Assembly (NCBI GenBank): GCA_017436305.1
Contig: JAFSDJ010000066.1
Span: 22,001-86,000 of the forward strand
Source: Lachnospiraceae bacterium
GTDB lineage: Bacteria; Bacillota; Clostridia; Lachnospirales; Lachnospiraceae
Direction: 5' to 3'
DNA: 64,000 nt
The notes beneath the pieces were generated by a model, which ran no database searches, was not told the origin of the DNA, and saw only the letters and a program-made list of their open reading frames with translations. Positions 18,065 through 26,916 of the stretch are shown here, piece after piece (the stretch's first letter is position 1; the number at the start of each line of letters is the position of its first letter). Made by a program: the position numbers and the translations under genes.

Positions 18065-18583
18065 CTATTCCCTATATAGCAGTCGAATTTTATCTGCAAT
18101 TAAAGCTATAAATTCTGAATTGGTAGGTTTTCCTTTTCCAGTGTTAATTGTATAACCAAAAAGTGCTTCTAAAGTTTCCATTTTTCCTCTGCTCCATGCT
18201 ACTTCAATTGCATGTCTGATCGCCCTTTCCACTCTGCTTGGTGTTGTAGAAAATTTCTTGGCAATGGTAGGATATAAAATTTTTGTAATGGAGTTTAGCA
18301 TTTCAATGTCTTCTACGGACATCATAATTGCTTCTCTTAAATACTGATACCCTTTAATATGAGCCGGCACCCCTATTTCGTGAATCATGTCGGTCACATC
18401 TTTCTCCAGATCTCTGACCTTTTTGGGTATTTCCATTTGTTCTGAAACAAGTATATTACTTTCCTTTTTCGTAGATGGTACCGTAATCATTATCTGAAAT
18501 TCCTTATCCTGGTGAAGCAGGTCTGTGAGTATCTTAAACATTCTTTCATTGTCCTTAGTAGTCATAACATTTAATTGTTCCAT
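18065..18583 (-). CDS. spo0A: Spo0A homologue with a deleted receiver domain
   Basis: Spo0A is the master regulator of sporulation, normally about 260 residues with a phospho-receiver and a DNA-binding effector. This frame has only 172. Residues about 58-172 are a complete effector domain, with [40 protein letters not shown] and [14 protein letters not shown]. Residues 1-34 still resemble the first strand and helix of a receiver ([20 protein letters not shown]), but the aspartate pocket reads KD rather than DD. The middle, with the phospho-acceptor aspartate and the conserved lysine, is missing. The gene keeps its normal place after spoIVB, an AGGAGG-type site and its own promoter, so it looks expressed. 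It could be an unphosphorylatable regulator or a decaying gene. Confidence 0.9.
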   Translation of the reverse strand: MEQLNVMTTKDNERMFKILTDLLHQDKEFQIMITVPSTKKESNILVSEQMEIPKKVRDLEKDVTDMIHEIGVPAHIKGYQYLREAIMMSVEDIEMLNSITKILYPTIAKKFSTTPSRVERAIRHAIEVAWSRGKMETLEALFGYTINTGKGKPTNSEFIALIADKIRLLYRE

Positions 18584-18611
18584 TTTTTTTCTCCTCCATT
18601 CTCTGTCATGG

Positions 18612-18641
18612 ATTATAACAAAATGGCGATTTTTAATTCAA
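18612..18641 (-). promoter_or_regulatory. Promoter of the spo0A-like gene
   Basis: In the 65-base gap after spoIVB, TTGAAT (18636-18641) is followed after 18 bases by TATAAT (18612-18617) on the minus strand, then by GGAGGAG before the ATG. Confidence 0.6.
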
Positions 18642-18648
18642 CCCTAAG

Positions 18649-19923
18649 TTATCGCATCAAAACCATATTTTCGATAAACACCCCATACCCCTTGGTGGCA
18701 TCTCTTACAAACACATGGGTCACTGCTCCAATGAGCTTACCGTCTTGAATTATGGGGGCTCCGCTCATGCCCTGTACAATTCCCCCCGTCAAATTTATCA
18801 AATTTTCGTCCGTAATTTTTAGCACAATTCCCCGATTTGTGTTGTCGTTATCAAGGTTAATTTCAGTTATTTCCACATCATAAAATTTACTTTCTCCGTC
18901 AATTTCACACAAAATGAATGCCTTTCCCTCATGAACCTCCTGTTTTAATCCTATAGGAATCGCTCCTTTAGTAAGACTGTTTGTTTCTTCTTTCGACAGC
19001 GTTCCATAAATTCCCACATCAGTATTTTTTGAAATAATACCTAATTTATTTTCCATTCCATAATCAATAACACCTGTTAATTCCCCCGGATTTCCATTTT
19101 CGCCCTTTCTAATAGACACAATATCCGCTTTGTAAACACCACCATTTTCTATTTCCATCAGCTCACTGGTATCCACATCATTAATACCATGACCTAACGC
19201 TCCGAATTTCCCTTCTTCATCTACAAAAGTAAGTGTTCCAATTCCCTGGGCACTGTCCCTGATCCAAAGTCCTATTTTATAGTCCCCTGATTTATCCAAA
19301 ACCGGTTTTACTTTTACCTTAACTGCCTCATCGTCCCTTCTTAATGTAATAATTAAATCTTTCCCATTACAACTTTTTACTTTTTCTATTAAGTCCTTTT
19401 TTCCTGATACTTCTTCGTTATTTACCGCCTGAATATAATCTCCTTCATTAATAATATTGGCGCAGGGCGAATAGGTCATTTTGTTGACATTTTCTACATC
19501 TCCTACACCGATAACTAAAACACCCTGGGTTTTCACATAAATGCCAATAGGCTCTCCAACAGGATATACTTTAATATCATTTACCACTTCTAAATCAATG
19601 GTTTTTACCGGTATTGTGCCAAACAACTTTAAATCCATATGATAGGACTCCAGTCTATCTGCCTTTAAGGTAATGCTTCCAGCCGGAGTAGTTTTAATTA
19701 CATTATTTGTTCCCATTGTTTCTATGGATTCCTTATAGACCTCTGCAGAAACAGGCAGGGCAAAATGTATGGTTTCTTCCTTACTTACCGGAAGTTTATA
19801 AGTATTGGGTATGTTTCTATAAAAATAATAATAAAACGCGCCAAAAAAACCGCTTATTGAAAGCAGTAAAAACATCCATAAAAAAATTAAATATCCCTTT
19901 TTTCTCTTGCTCATAATCATCAC
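18649..19923 (-). CDS. spoIVB: SpoIVB serine peptidase (S55)
   Basis: SpoIVB is made in the forespore, crosses its membrane, and triggers pro-sigma-K processing by cutting SpoIVFA. The 424-residue frame has an N-terminal membrane anchor (about 12-34) and a PDZ domain around 120-200 (PCANIINEGDYIQAVNNEEVSG). Its S55 domain has the catalytic histidine in GALGHGINDVDT and the serine in VQGMSGAPII. The first codon read is GTG, with in-frame ATGs 3 and 9 bases downstream; no site clearly decides between them. recN-spoIVB-spo0A is a conserved order. The catalytic residues look intact, although the adjacent Spo0A is not. Confidence 0.93.
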   Translation of the reverse strand: MMIMSKRKKGYLIFLWMFLLLSISGFFGAFYYYFYRNIPNTYKLPVSKEETIHFALPVSAEVYKESIETMGTNNVIKTTPAGSITLKADRLESYHMDLKLFGTIPVKTIDLEVVNDIKVYPVGEPIGIYVKTQGVLVIGVGDVENVNKMTYSPCANIINEGDYIQAVNNEEVSGKKDLIEKVKSCNGKDLIITLRRDDEAVKVKVKPVLDKSGDYKIGLWIRDSAQGIGTLTFVDEEGKFGALGHGINDVDTSELMEIENGGVYKADIVSIRKGENGNPGELTGVIDYGMENKLGIISKNTDVGIYGTLSKEETNSLTKGAIPIGLKQEVHEGKAFILCEIDGESKFYDVEITEINLDNDNTNRGIVLKITDENLINLTGGIVQGMSGAPIIQDGKLIGAVTHVFVRDATKGYGVFIENMVLMR

Positions 19924-19949
19924 ACCACTTTTCTTATTAATAATTAATA

Positions 19950-19975
19950 AAGTGCCGTAATTATTTACGGCACTT
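19950..19975 (-). terminator. Intrinsic terminator after recN
   Basis: A perfect 11-bp stem (AAGTGCCGTAA with TTACGGCACTT) and a 4-base loop lie 29 bases past the recN stop codon. The minus-strand tail is TTATTAATTATT. Confidence 0.75.
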
Positions 19976-20004
19976 ATAGTATGTGTGATTTAGAATTATT
20001 TATA

Positions 20005-21684
20005 TTAGTATTGTTTTGTCTGTTCTGCCATTTTTTTCAATTCTTTGGCATTGTTAAGCCCTGCTTCTGTAATATTGTCAGTTCCAAGAAGTCTGGCAAT
20101 TTCTGCAAGCATTTCCTCTTCATCAAGGGGCTCAATAGTAGTCACAGCTTTTTCTTCTTCTCTGTTTTTTTCAATTAAGAAATGTCTGTCAGCCATAGCT
20201 GCAATCTGTGGCAAGTGAGTAATACAAAGCACCTGATGATTTCTTCCCAACACTCCTAATTTTTCCGAAACCTTCCAGGCTGTTTTTCCACTGATTCCTG
20301 TGTCAATTTCATCAAAAATCAAGGTAGCAATCTGGTCTTTTTCTGCAAGCACTGTTTTTAGTGCTAACATAATTCTGGAAAGTTCACCACCGCTGGCAAC
20401 TGATTCTAATGGCTTTAATGACTCGCCGGGATTTAGGGCAATTAAAAAGGCGATTTTATCATAGCCGTCTTTTGTGATTTTTTTCTGTTCAAAATCAATT
20501 TTAAACTGTACATCTAAAAAATTTAAATCGACTAAGGCTTCTTTCATTTTTCTTTCTAAAATTTCTGCCTGTTCTTTTCTAATCTTAGAAGCTTTGTCAC
20601 ATAGGGAATACAGTTCCTTTTCTGTTTTTTCATGCTTCTTTAAAAGGTCCTCTTTATACTGTTCCAAGTCAGTGAGCATAAGGAGTTTATTTTCCAGTTC
20701 TTCTTTGTATGCAAGAATTCTTTCAATATCATCGCCATATTTCGACTTCAAATGATTAATTATGTTTAATCTCTCGGAAACCTCTTGGAACTGATTTGGG
20801 TCAAATGAAAGACTTCTGCCATAATCCTCTAATCTACGGCTTAAATCCTTTAGCATATCTTCTTCATTTACCATGTCTTCAAACAGCTTTTCGGCTTCTT
20901 TGTCATACTGGGAAATGGAATTTATTTCACTCATAGCTCTACCAAATAAGGAAAGAACATTTCCCTCTCCTAAGCCATTTAGTAAATTATGGGAAAGCTC
21001 TACTGCTTCTGTAATTTTCCTTCCGTTAGACATTCTCTCAAAGGCAGCCTCTAAAATTTCATCTTCCCCCTCTTTAAGCTCTGCTGTCTCAATTTCTTCC
21101 AGTTCAAACTTAATAAAATCAATTTCTTTTTCTTTATTTTCACCCTGATTTTCCAAGGTATCCAGCTTTTCTTTTTCTTCTAAATAGATATGATAAACTG
21201 CTTTTATGTTTTCTTTTAGCTCTTTTATTGAATCCGGGCAGAACTCATCTAAAATCTCTGCCTGTTTTTTCTCTTTAAGTAAAGACTGATGCTCATGCTG
21301 TCCGTGAATATCAAGTAAAATCTCACCAATTTCCTTTAAAGCTTTATTAGTTATGGTTTCTCCGTTTGCTTTGCATACATTTTTAGCAGGCAAAATCCTT
21401 CTTTGAAGAACTAACATGCCATCCTCCGGATAAATATCCATTTCCTTTAGTTTTTCAAGCTGTGCTTCCTTGTCTACACAAAAAACAAGCTCTACAAAGG
21501 CATACTCCGCACCGGTACGAATAATAGTTTTGTCCGCTTTTGCTCCCAAAGCTAAATTAATGGAGCCGATTAATATTGACTTTCCGGCTCCGGTTTCTCC
21601 CGTAAGAATATTAAGCCCGTTTGTAAACTGAATTTCTGCTTCATCAATTAATGCAACATTTTTTACCCGTAAACTTTCTAACAT
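20005..21684 (-). CDS. recN: DNA repair protein RecN
   Basis: RecN is an SMC-like ATPase acting early in double-strand-break repair. From the ATG at 21682-21684 the protein has 559 residues, beginning MLESLRVKNVALIDEAEI. Walker A is TGETGAGKSI near residue 30. Long coiled coils lie around 160-370. The ABC signature is SGGELSRIMLALK, followed by Walker B TLIFDEIDTGISG. A longer TTG-started frame overlaps the end of argR and is rejected. argR-recN is a standard pair in Firmicutes. No SOS box was seen near its start. Confidence 0.97.
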   Translation of the reverse strand: MLESLRVKNVALIDEAEIQFTNGLNILTGETGAGKSILIGSINLALGAKADKTIIRTGAEYAFVELVFCVDKEAQLEKLKEMDIYPEDGMLVLQRRILPAKNVCKANGETITNKALKEIGEILLDIHGQHEHQSLLKEKKQAEILDEFCPDSIKELKENIKAVYHIYLEEKEKLDTLENQGENKEKEIDFIKFELEEIETAELKEGEDEILEAAFERMSNGRKITEAVELSHNLLNGLGEGNVLSLFGRAMSEINSISQYDKEAEKLFEDMVNEEDMLKDLSRRLEDYGRSLSFDPNQFQEVSERLNIINHLKSKYGDDIERILAYKEELENKLLMLTDLEQYKEDLLKKHEKTEKELYSLCDKASKIRKEQAEILERKMKEALVDLNFLDVQFKIDFEQKKITKDGYDKIAFLIALNPGESLKPLESVASGGELSRIMLALKTVLAEKDQIATLIFDEIDTGISGKTAWKVSEKLGVLGRNHQVLCITHLPQIAAMADRHFLIEKNREEEKAVTTIEPLDEEEMLAEIARLLGTDNITEAGLNNAKELKKMAEQTKQY

Positions 21685-21694
21685 TTCTTTATCC

Positions 21695-22147
21695 TTACTC
21701 TCCAATAAGTCCTTTTATCTTTTCCATCAGAAGCTTTGCTTCCTCCGGTGTACGAACTGCCACCATAATAGTGTCATCGCCGGCAATAGAACCTACTACC
21801 TCTTCCATTTTCATGGCATCCACAGAAGCAGCTACAGCCATTGCCATACCTGATACGGTTTTTAATACTAACAGGTTTCCTGCCACATCTACAGAAACAA
21901 AACCATCCTTTAACACTCTAATATATTTATCTCCGAGATGGCTGTCATTTGGCTTTAACAGTGCATATTTTTGTGCCCCTCCAGGCAACGGTACTTTTGA
22001 CAAATGCAGTTGCCTGATATCTCTTGAAACAGTGGCCTGTGTCACTAAAAATCCGGCTTCATTTAAACGTTTTGCCAGTTCTTCCTGTGTGCCAATCTGT
22101 TCTTTTTCAATCAATTCTACTATTTTTTCATGCCTGCTTTTTTTCAT
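21695..22147 (-). CDS. argR: Arginine repressor ArgR/AhrC
   Basis: ArgR is a hexameric arginine-responsive repressor of arginine synthesis and activator of its breakdown. The 150-residue protein starts MKKSRHEKIVELIEK, with a winged helix (TQEELAKRLNEAGFLVTQATVSRDIRQL) and the C-terminal oligomerisation and arginine-binding domain containing GSIAGDDTIMVAVRT. AGGAG lies 8 bases before the ATG at 22145-22147; the longer upstream frame overlaps nadK and is rejected. Confidence 0.96.
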   Translation of the reverse strand: MKKSRHEKIVELIEKEQIGTQEELAKRLNEAGFLVTQATVSRDIRQLHLSKVPLPGGAQKYALLKPNDSHLGDKYIRVLKDGFVSVDVAGNLLVLKTVSGMAMAVAASVDAMKMEEVVGSIAGDDTIMVAVRTPEEAKLLMEKIKGLIGE

Positions 22148-22193
22148 TGGAAAACTCCTGTTACATTCTGTTATTACTGTTTTTAATAACGTA

Positions 22194-23054
22194 CTATTCA
22201 CTCATTTTCTTGTGAAGAACTTCTAAAAAGCTTTCTTCACTTAAACGAATAAGCTTTGTTACAAGCTTTGACTGGTTAATTACAAGGCTGTCCCCTGTTT
22301 TTAACGTCTCCCTGCTTCTTCCGTCAAAGTTTACTTCTATCTTCTGTTCATCCCCATTTTTCCCAACCGGAATTTTCACTTCAATTTCGTCCTCTGCAGA
22401 TAATACTATACTTCTGGTATTTAACGTATGAGGACAAATAGGGGTTAACAGTATAAGCTTTGCCTTTGGCTCTACAATAGGCCCACCGGCGGACATATTA
22501 TAGCCGGTAGAACCTGTTGGGGTTGATGCAATAAGCCCGTCTGCCTGATAGCTGTTTAAAAACCTTCCATTTACAAAAATGTCATAGGTTACAATTCTAA
22601 GGGTTCCTTCCCTTGTAAGAACAATATCATTTAAAGCATGATACTTTATCGGTTCCCTCTGCTGTTTTTTTAGTACACCAGAAAGCATCATACGTTCTTC
22701 CTGTTGTAATTTACCGCTAATTAGCTGTTCTAAGGCGCTGTCTAAATTAGACTGCTCTACTTCTGCTAAAAATCCTACATTCCCTAAATTTATTCCAATT
22801 AAAGGAATATCCATATATAAGGTATCCATTGCAGCCTGAATTAAGGTTCCATCACCACCTAACACAAGAATGCATTCTACCCAGTCAGGCAGATTTAAAG
22901 GATTTTGGTTAGCGCTGTCTAACCGCTCCTTTTCAGGTGTAAACACCATATATTCACACTGTTTGCCCCTTATTTTCAAATATTCACATATGTAATTGGT
23001 AATTTTTAAATCCTTATCCTTAGGCTGATTGGTCAGCACAAAAAAATGATTCAT
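22194..23054 (-). CDS. nadK: NAD kinase
   Basis: The enzyme phosphorylates NAD to NADP. Visible motifs are LGGDGTLIQA near residue 70, GINLGNVGFLAE near 95, and the glycine-rich ASTPTGSTGYNMSAGGPI near 182. The 286 residues are normal. It lies between tlyA and argR in the usual Firmicutes order and begins 7 bases after tlyA. Confidence 0.96.
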   Translation of the reverse strand: MNHFFVLTNQPKDKDLKITNYICEYLKIRGKQCEYMVFTPEKERLDSANQNPLNLPDWVECILVLGGDGTLIQAAMDTLYMDIPLIGINLGNVGFLAEVEQSNLDSALEQLISGKLQQEERMMLSGVLKKQQREPIKYHALNDIVLTREGTLRIVTYDIFVNGRFLNSYQADGLIASTPTGSTGYNMSAGGPIVEPKAKLILLTPICPHTLNTRSIVLSAEDEIEVKIPVGKNGDEQKIEVNFDGRSRETLKTGDSLVINQSKLVTKLIRLSEESFLEVLHKKMSE

Positions 23055-23061
23055 ATTGTCA

Positions 23062-23874
23062 CTACTTTCCTGCCAGACTTCCGTGAGCAGCTTCTACTAC
23101 TTCATTAATCAGCGTAGTAGGTGCTGTTGTTTTTTCAAGCACTGTTTTTCTAATATGAATTAAATATTCAATGTTTCCTTCCGGTCCTTTAATAGGGGAA
23201 TACGATAGTCCTAAAATTTCAAAGCCCATATCTGCTGCAAATTCCATAATTCTCTCTATTACTTCTTTATGAACCGATTTATCTGTTACGACTCCCTTTT
23301 TCCCAACTTTTTCCCGACCCGCTTCAAACTGTGGTTTAATAAGACAGACCATTTCTCCATCATGAACTAAAAGTGGCTTGGCTGCCGGCAGTATTTTGGT
23401 TAAAGAGATAAAAGACACATCCACAGAAGCAAAATCAATGTCCTCCGGTACCTGCTCCTTTGTTACATAACGGAAATTTGTCTTTTCCATACACACAACC
23501 CGCTCATCATTTCGAAGCTTCCAGTCTAACTGCCCATGTCCTACATCTATAGCATAGACTTTTATGGCACCATTTTGCAACATACAGTCTGTAAAGCCTC
23601 CTGTAGAAGCACCAATATCCATACATGTCTTATCTGCAAGCATAATAGGAAATTCTTTCATTGCTTTTTCTAATTTCAGTCCCCCACGACTTACATATTT
23701 TAATGTATTTCCTCTTACTTCAATTTGAACCTTATCCCCATCAACCATAGTACCGGGCTTGTCTTCCTTCTGATTGTCAACATATACAATGCCTGCCATT
23801 AAAAATGCCTTTGCTTTCTCTCTGGAAGGTGCAAGCCCCTTCTTTACTAAAAGTACATCTAATCTTTCTTTCAT
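23062..23874 (-). CDS. tlyA: TlyA-family rRNA 2'-O-methyltransferase
   Basis: TlyA enzymes methylate ribose of cytidines in 16S and/or 23S rRNA. The 270-residue protein has an N-terminal S4 RNA-binding domain (RLDVLLVKKGLAPSREKAKA) and an FtsJ-like methyltransferase domain with MDIGASTGGFTDCML near residue 84 and ASVDVSFISLTKILPA. It overlaps dxs by 4 bases (ATGA). Some members are annotated as hemolysins; the methyltransferase motifs decide here. Confidence 0.92.
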   Translation of the reverse strand: MKERLDVLLVKKGLAPSREKAKAFLMAGIVYVDNQKEDKPGTMVDGDKVQIEVRGNTLKYVSRGGLKLEKAMKEFPIMLADKTCMDIGASTGGFTDCMLQNGAIKVYAIDVGHGQLDWKLRNDERVVCMEKTNFRYVTKEQVPEDIDFASVDVSFISLTKILPAAKPLLVHDGEMVCLIKPQFEAGREKVGKKGVVTDKSVHKEVIERIMEFAADMGFEILGLSYSPIKGPEGNIEYLIHIRKTVLEKTTAPTTLINEVVEAAHGSLAGK

Positions 23875-25739
23875 AACAGGTCCTTACTTTCTGCCATAAT
23901 TCTTTCAAAGATTGTATCTTTATCAATTCCTACATCTTTTTTTAATACTTCCACATTACCATGCTCCACATAAGCGTCCGGAAGCGCAATGGGAAGCACT
24001 TGTATCGAAAGATCCTCTTGATTTACAAACTGAATTACTTTTTCTCCAAAGCCACCACTTATTACATTTTCTTCCATGGTTACTAAAAGCTTATGTTCCT
24101 TTGAAAGCTCTGTAATCATTTCTTCATCAATGGGTTTTACAAATCTTGCGTTTATCAAGGTTACTTCTATATCCTGCCCCTTTAACATATCATAAACTGC
24201 TAATGCGGTTTTTACCATACTTCCTACTGCTAAAAGAGCAATTTTACTTCCTTTATAAATTACTTCGCTTTTTCCAAGTTCCACAGGCTGTCTGAACTCA
24301 TTCAACCCGTCATATGCTTCTCCTCTTGGGTAACGAATTGCTATGGGCTTATTAAAATCCACTGCAAATTTTAACATATCAGAAAGCTCCCATTTATTTT
24401 TCGGTGCCATAATGTGCATTCCCGGAATAGTTGATAAATAGGATAAGTCAAAAATTCCCTGATGGGTTTCCCCATCACTTCCAACCAGACCTGCTCTGTC
24501 TATGGCAAATACAACAGGCAATTCCTGAATACACACATCATGAACGATCTGATCGTAGGCTCTTTGTAAAAATGAGGAATAAATTGCCACTACCGGCTTT
24601 AATCCGCCTGCTGCAAGGCCTGCTGCAAAAGTTACTGCATGCTCCTCTGCAATTCCTACGTCAAAAAATCTGTCCGGATACCGGTTTCGGAAACGTTTCA
24701 GTCCCGTACCATCCGGCATAGCTGCCGTAATGGCTACAATATCCTTGTCTCTGTCACCTAATTTATTCATAACCGTTGCAAATACGTCTGTATAGCTGGC
24801 TTTCTTTCTTGGATTGGTAGGTAGCCCTGTATCAATCTGGAAAGGCTCTGCTCCATGAAATCTGGCCGGATGCCTTTCTGCCGGTCCATACCCTTTGCCC
24901 TTCTGGGTATTTACATGAATCAGTACTGCTGTTTTCTTTCTTTTTGCCTCTTTTAAAACTTTTACCATGGCACCTATGTCATGGCCATTTACAGGACCTA
25001 AATAGGTTACACCCATATCTTCAAAAAACATACCCGGAATTACAAGCTGTTTTACGCTGTTTTTGGCTTTTTGAATTTTTCTTACAATAGGTTCTCCAAC
25101 CTTTGGCACGTCTAACAGTTTGTAATAAATACTGTCTTTTAAATCTAAATATTTACTGTCTGTACGAATGCTGTTTAAGTAAGAAGACACTCCGCCTACG
25201 TTTTCCGAAATCGACATATTATTATCATTTAATATAATAATAAAATTGCTTTCAAGCTGTGCCGCATTATTTAACGCCTCGTATGCCATGCCGCCGGTTA
25301 ATGCACCATCCCCTATAACGGAAACAACCGTATACTTTTCACCTTTAATATCTCTTGCCTTTACCAGTCCAAGTCCTGCTGAAATGGAAGTAGAACTATG
25401 TCCTGTATCAAAGGCATCGCAGTTACTTTCCTTTCTTTTTGGGAAACCACTCATGCCACCATAAGTACGAAGCTGTTCAAATCCTTCTCTTCTTCCGGTT
25501 AAAATCTTGTGTGTATAAGACTGATGTCCAACGTCCCATATAATTTTATCCTTTGGCAGATTCAGTGCAATGTGAAGTGCCATAGTCAGCTCCACTGCTC
25601 CTAAATTGGAGCCAAGATGTCCCCCTTTTACGCTGATTTTTTCTATGAGGAATTGTCTGATTTCCTCTGCCAGCTTATCATAGTCTTTAGGTGCAATATT
25701 CTTTATGTCGTTTTCCTTCTCGATTTTTTCTAACAACAT
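23871..25739 (-). CDS. dxs: 1-deoxy-D-xylulose-5-phosphate synthase
   Basis: This thiamine-diphosphate enzyme condenses pyruvate and glyceraldehyde 3-phosphate, the first MEP-pathway step. The 622-residue protein shows the cofactor-binding GDGALTGGMAYEALNNA near residue 150 and DNNMSISENVGG, the catalytic-domain GIAEEHAVTFAAGLA near 370, and the C-terminal transketolase domain. It sits between ispA and tlyA in a typical xseA-xseB-ispA-dxs-tlyA run. The later MEP genes dxr and ispG are elsewhere in this window. Confidence 0.98.
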   Translation of the reverse strand: MLLEKIEKENDIKNIAPKDYDKLAEEIRQFLIEKISVKGGHLGSNLGAVELTMALHIALNLPKDKIIWDVGHQSYTHKILTGRREGFEQLRTYGGMSGFPKRKESNCDAFDTGHSSTSISAGLGLVKARDIKGEKYTVVSVIGDGALTGGMAYEALNNAAQLESNFIIILNDNNMSISENVGGVSSYLNSIRTDSKYLDLKDSIYYKLLDVPKVGEPIVRKIQKAKNSVKQLVIPGMFFEDMGVTYLGPVNGHDIGAMVKVLKEAKRKKTAVLIHVNTQKGKGYGPAERHPARFHGAEPFQIDTGLPTNPRKKASYTDVFATVMNKLGDRDKDIVAITAAMPDGTGLKRFRNRYPDRFFDVGIAEEHAVTFAAGLAAGGLKPVVAIYSSFLQRAYDQIVHDVCIQELPVVFAIDRAGLVGSDGETHQGIFDLSYLSTIPGMHIMAPKNKWELSDMLKFAVDFNKPIAIRYPRGEAYDGLNEFRQPVELGKSEVIYKGSKIALLAVGSMVKTALAVYDMLKGQDIEVTLINARFVKPIDEEMITELSKEHKLLVTMEENVISGGFGEKVIQFVNQEDLSIQVLPIALPDAYVEHGNVEVLKKDVGIDKDTIFERIMAESKDLL

Positions 25740-25752
25740 AACACAAATCCCT

Positions 25753-26643
25753 CTAACTTTCTCTTGTAATCAAAGACTGTACAAGTTCAATAAAAAATTC
25801 CTGAGCATGTTCTTCTTTTAACAATCTTATAGCTTCCTCTGACAGTCTTTTTTGCTCCTTTTTTGCTTCCTCTAACCCCACTAAAGTCACGTAAGTGGCT
25901 TTGTTGTTTTTTTCATCACTTCCAATTGGTTTACCGAGCTTATTAATATCTCCCGTTACGTCTAAAATATCATCCTGAATTTGGAATGCCACACCAATGT
26001 TATAACCAATTTGCTCCATGGTGGCAACCTGTTTTTCGTTAGCACCTGCTAACACTGCTCCTATTGTCAGGGCACTTTGTATCAATGCAGCTGTTTTCTT
26101 TTCATGAATGAAAAGAAGTTTTTCTAAAGTAAGTTTTTCCTGTCTTACCTCTGCTAAAATGTCAGCGCACTGGCCCCCAATCATACCAAACGCACCGGCT
26201 TTTTTTGCAAGTATGGAAAAAGCTTTTTCTACCGCCTGATCAGCAGGCCTTATCTGAAATGCTTTTACTGCTGTTTCAAAGGCATAATTTAAAAGGCCGT
26301 CCCCGGCTAAAATTGCCATAGCCTCTCCGTAAACTACATGAGTTGTTTTTCTGCCTCTTCGATATTCATCATTGTCCATGGCCGGAAGGTCATCGTGGAC
26401 AAGGGAATATGTATGTATCATTTCAAGGGCAGCCATAAACGGTTTTACAACCTCTCCCTGTCCTCCATACATATTAAAGGCCTCCATCATAAGCATAGGT
26501 CTTAACCGTTTTCCTCCTGCTAACACACTATAATTCATAGCTTCAAGCACTACCTTCTGGTTGCCTTCCTCCTTTGGAAGATATTCTCCTATAACTTCTT
26601 CTATTTCTGTTACTTTATTTGCAAGTTCTTCATTAAAATTCAT
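25753..26643 (-). CDS. ispA: Polyprenyl synthetase (farnesyl/geranyl diphosphate synthase)
   Basis: The enzyme joins isopentenyl units into short prenyl diphosphates. The 296-residue protein has both aspartate-rich motifs: DDLPAMDND (first, near residue 86) and DDILD (second, near 229), plus GGKRLRPML at the start and the KTAALIQSAL helix. Two residues between the aspartates of the first motif fit bacterial type enzymes. The ATG at 26641-26643 has a GGAGAG site and overlaps xseB by 11 bases; an upstream ATG lacks proper spacing. Confidence 0.94.
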   Translation of the reverse strand: MNFNEELANKVTEIEEVIGEYLPKEEGNQKVVLEAMNYSVLAGGKRLRPMLMMEAFNMYGGQGEVVKPFMAALEMIHTYSLVHDDLPAMDNDEYRRGRKTTHVVYGEAMAILAGDGLLNYAFETAVKAFQIRPADQAVEKAFSILAKKAGAFGMIGGQCADILAEVRQEKLTLEKLLFIHEKKTAALIQSALTIGAVLAGANEKQVATMEQIGYNIGVAFQIQDDILDVTGDINKLGKPIGSDEKNNKATYVTLVGLEEAKKEQKRLSEEAIRLLKEEHAQEFFIELVQSLITRES

Positions 26644-26854
26644 GACACTCTCCATCCTCGCTTAATACAAGCACCTTTTTTTCTACCTGATCAATTAAGT
26701 CGTTACAATGTTTTAAAATCTCCATTCCCTGTTTATACCGGGTAAAAGATTCTTCTAAGGTAATGTCTTCTGCCTCTAATGCCTGCAAGGTTTCTTCTAA
26801 TTGTGAAAAAGCCTCTTCTAAAGTGAGTTCTTTTTTCTTTCCAGCCATGGTCAT
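26633..26854 (-). CDS. xseB: Exodeoxyribonuclease VII small subunit
   Basis: XseB binds the large subunit XseA to form a nuclease that trims single-stranded DNA. The 73-residue helical protein has the family core LTLEEAFSQLEETLQALEAEDITLEESFTRYKQG in two adjoining stretches. It lies 62 bases after xseA, with an AGAGGAA site, and overlaps ispA. Confidence 0.94.
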   Translation of the reverse strand: MTMAGKKKELTLEEAFSQLEETLQALEAEDITLEESFTRYKQGMEILKHCNDLIDQVEKKVLVLSEDGECHEF

Positions 26855-26916
26855 CCATTTCCTCTTCTTTTTACTTTAATATGTGAATAGCAACTTTTAT
26901 GCTACATTTGTGTTCC

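Noticed and set aside
18065-18648. A frameshift as the cause of the short Spo0A
   Set aside because: Only 65 bases separate it from spoIVB and the N-terminus still aligns with a receiver start, so an internal in-frame deletion fits better than a frameshift.
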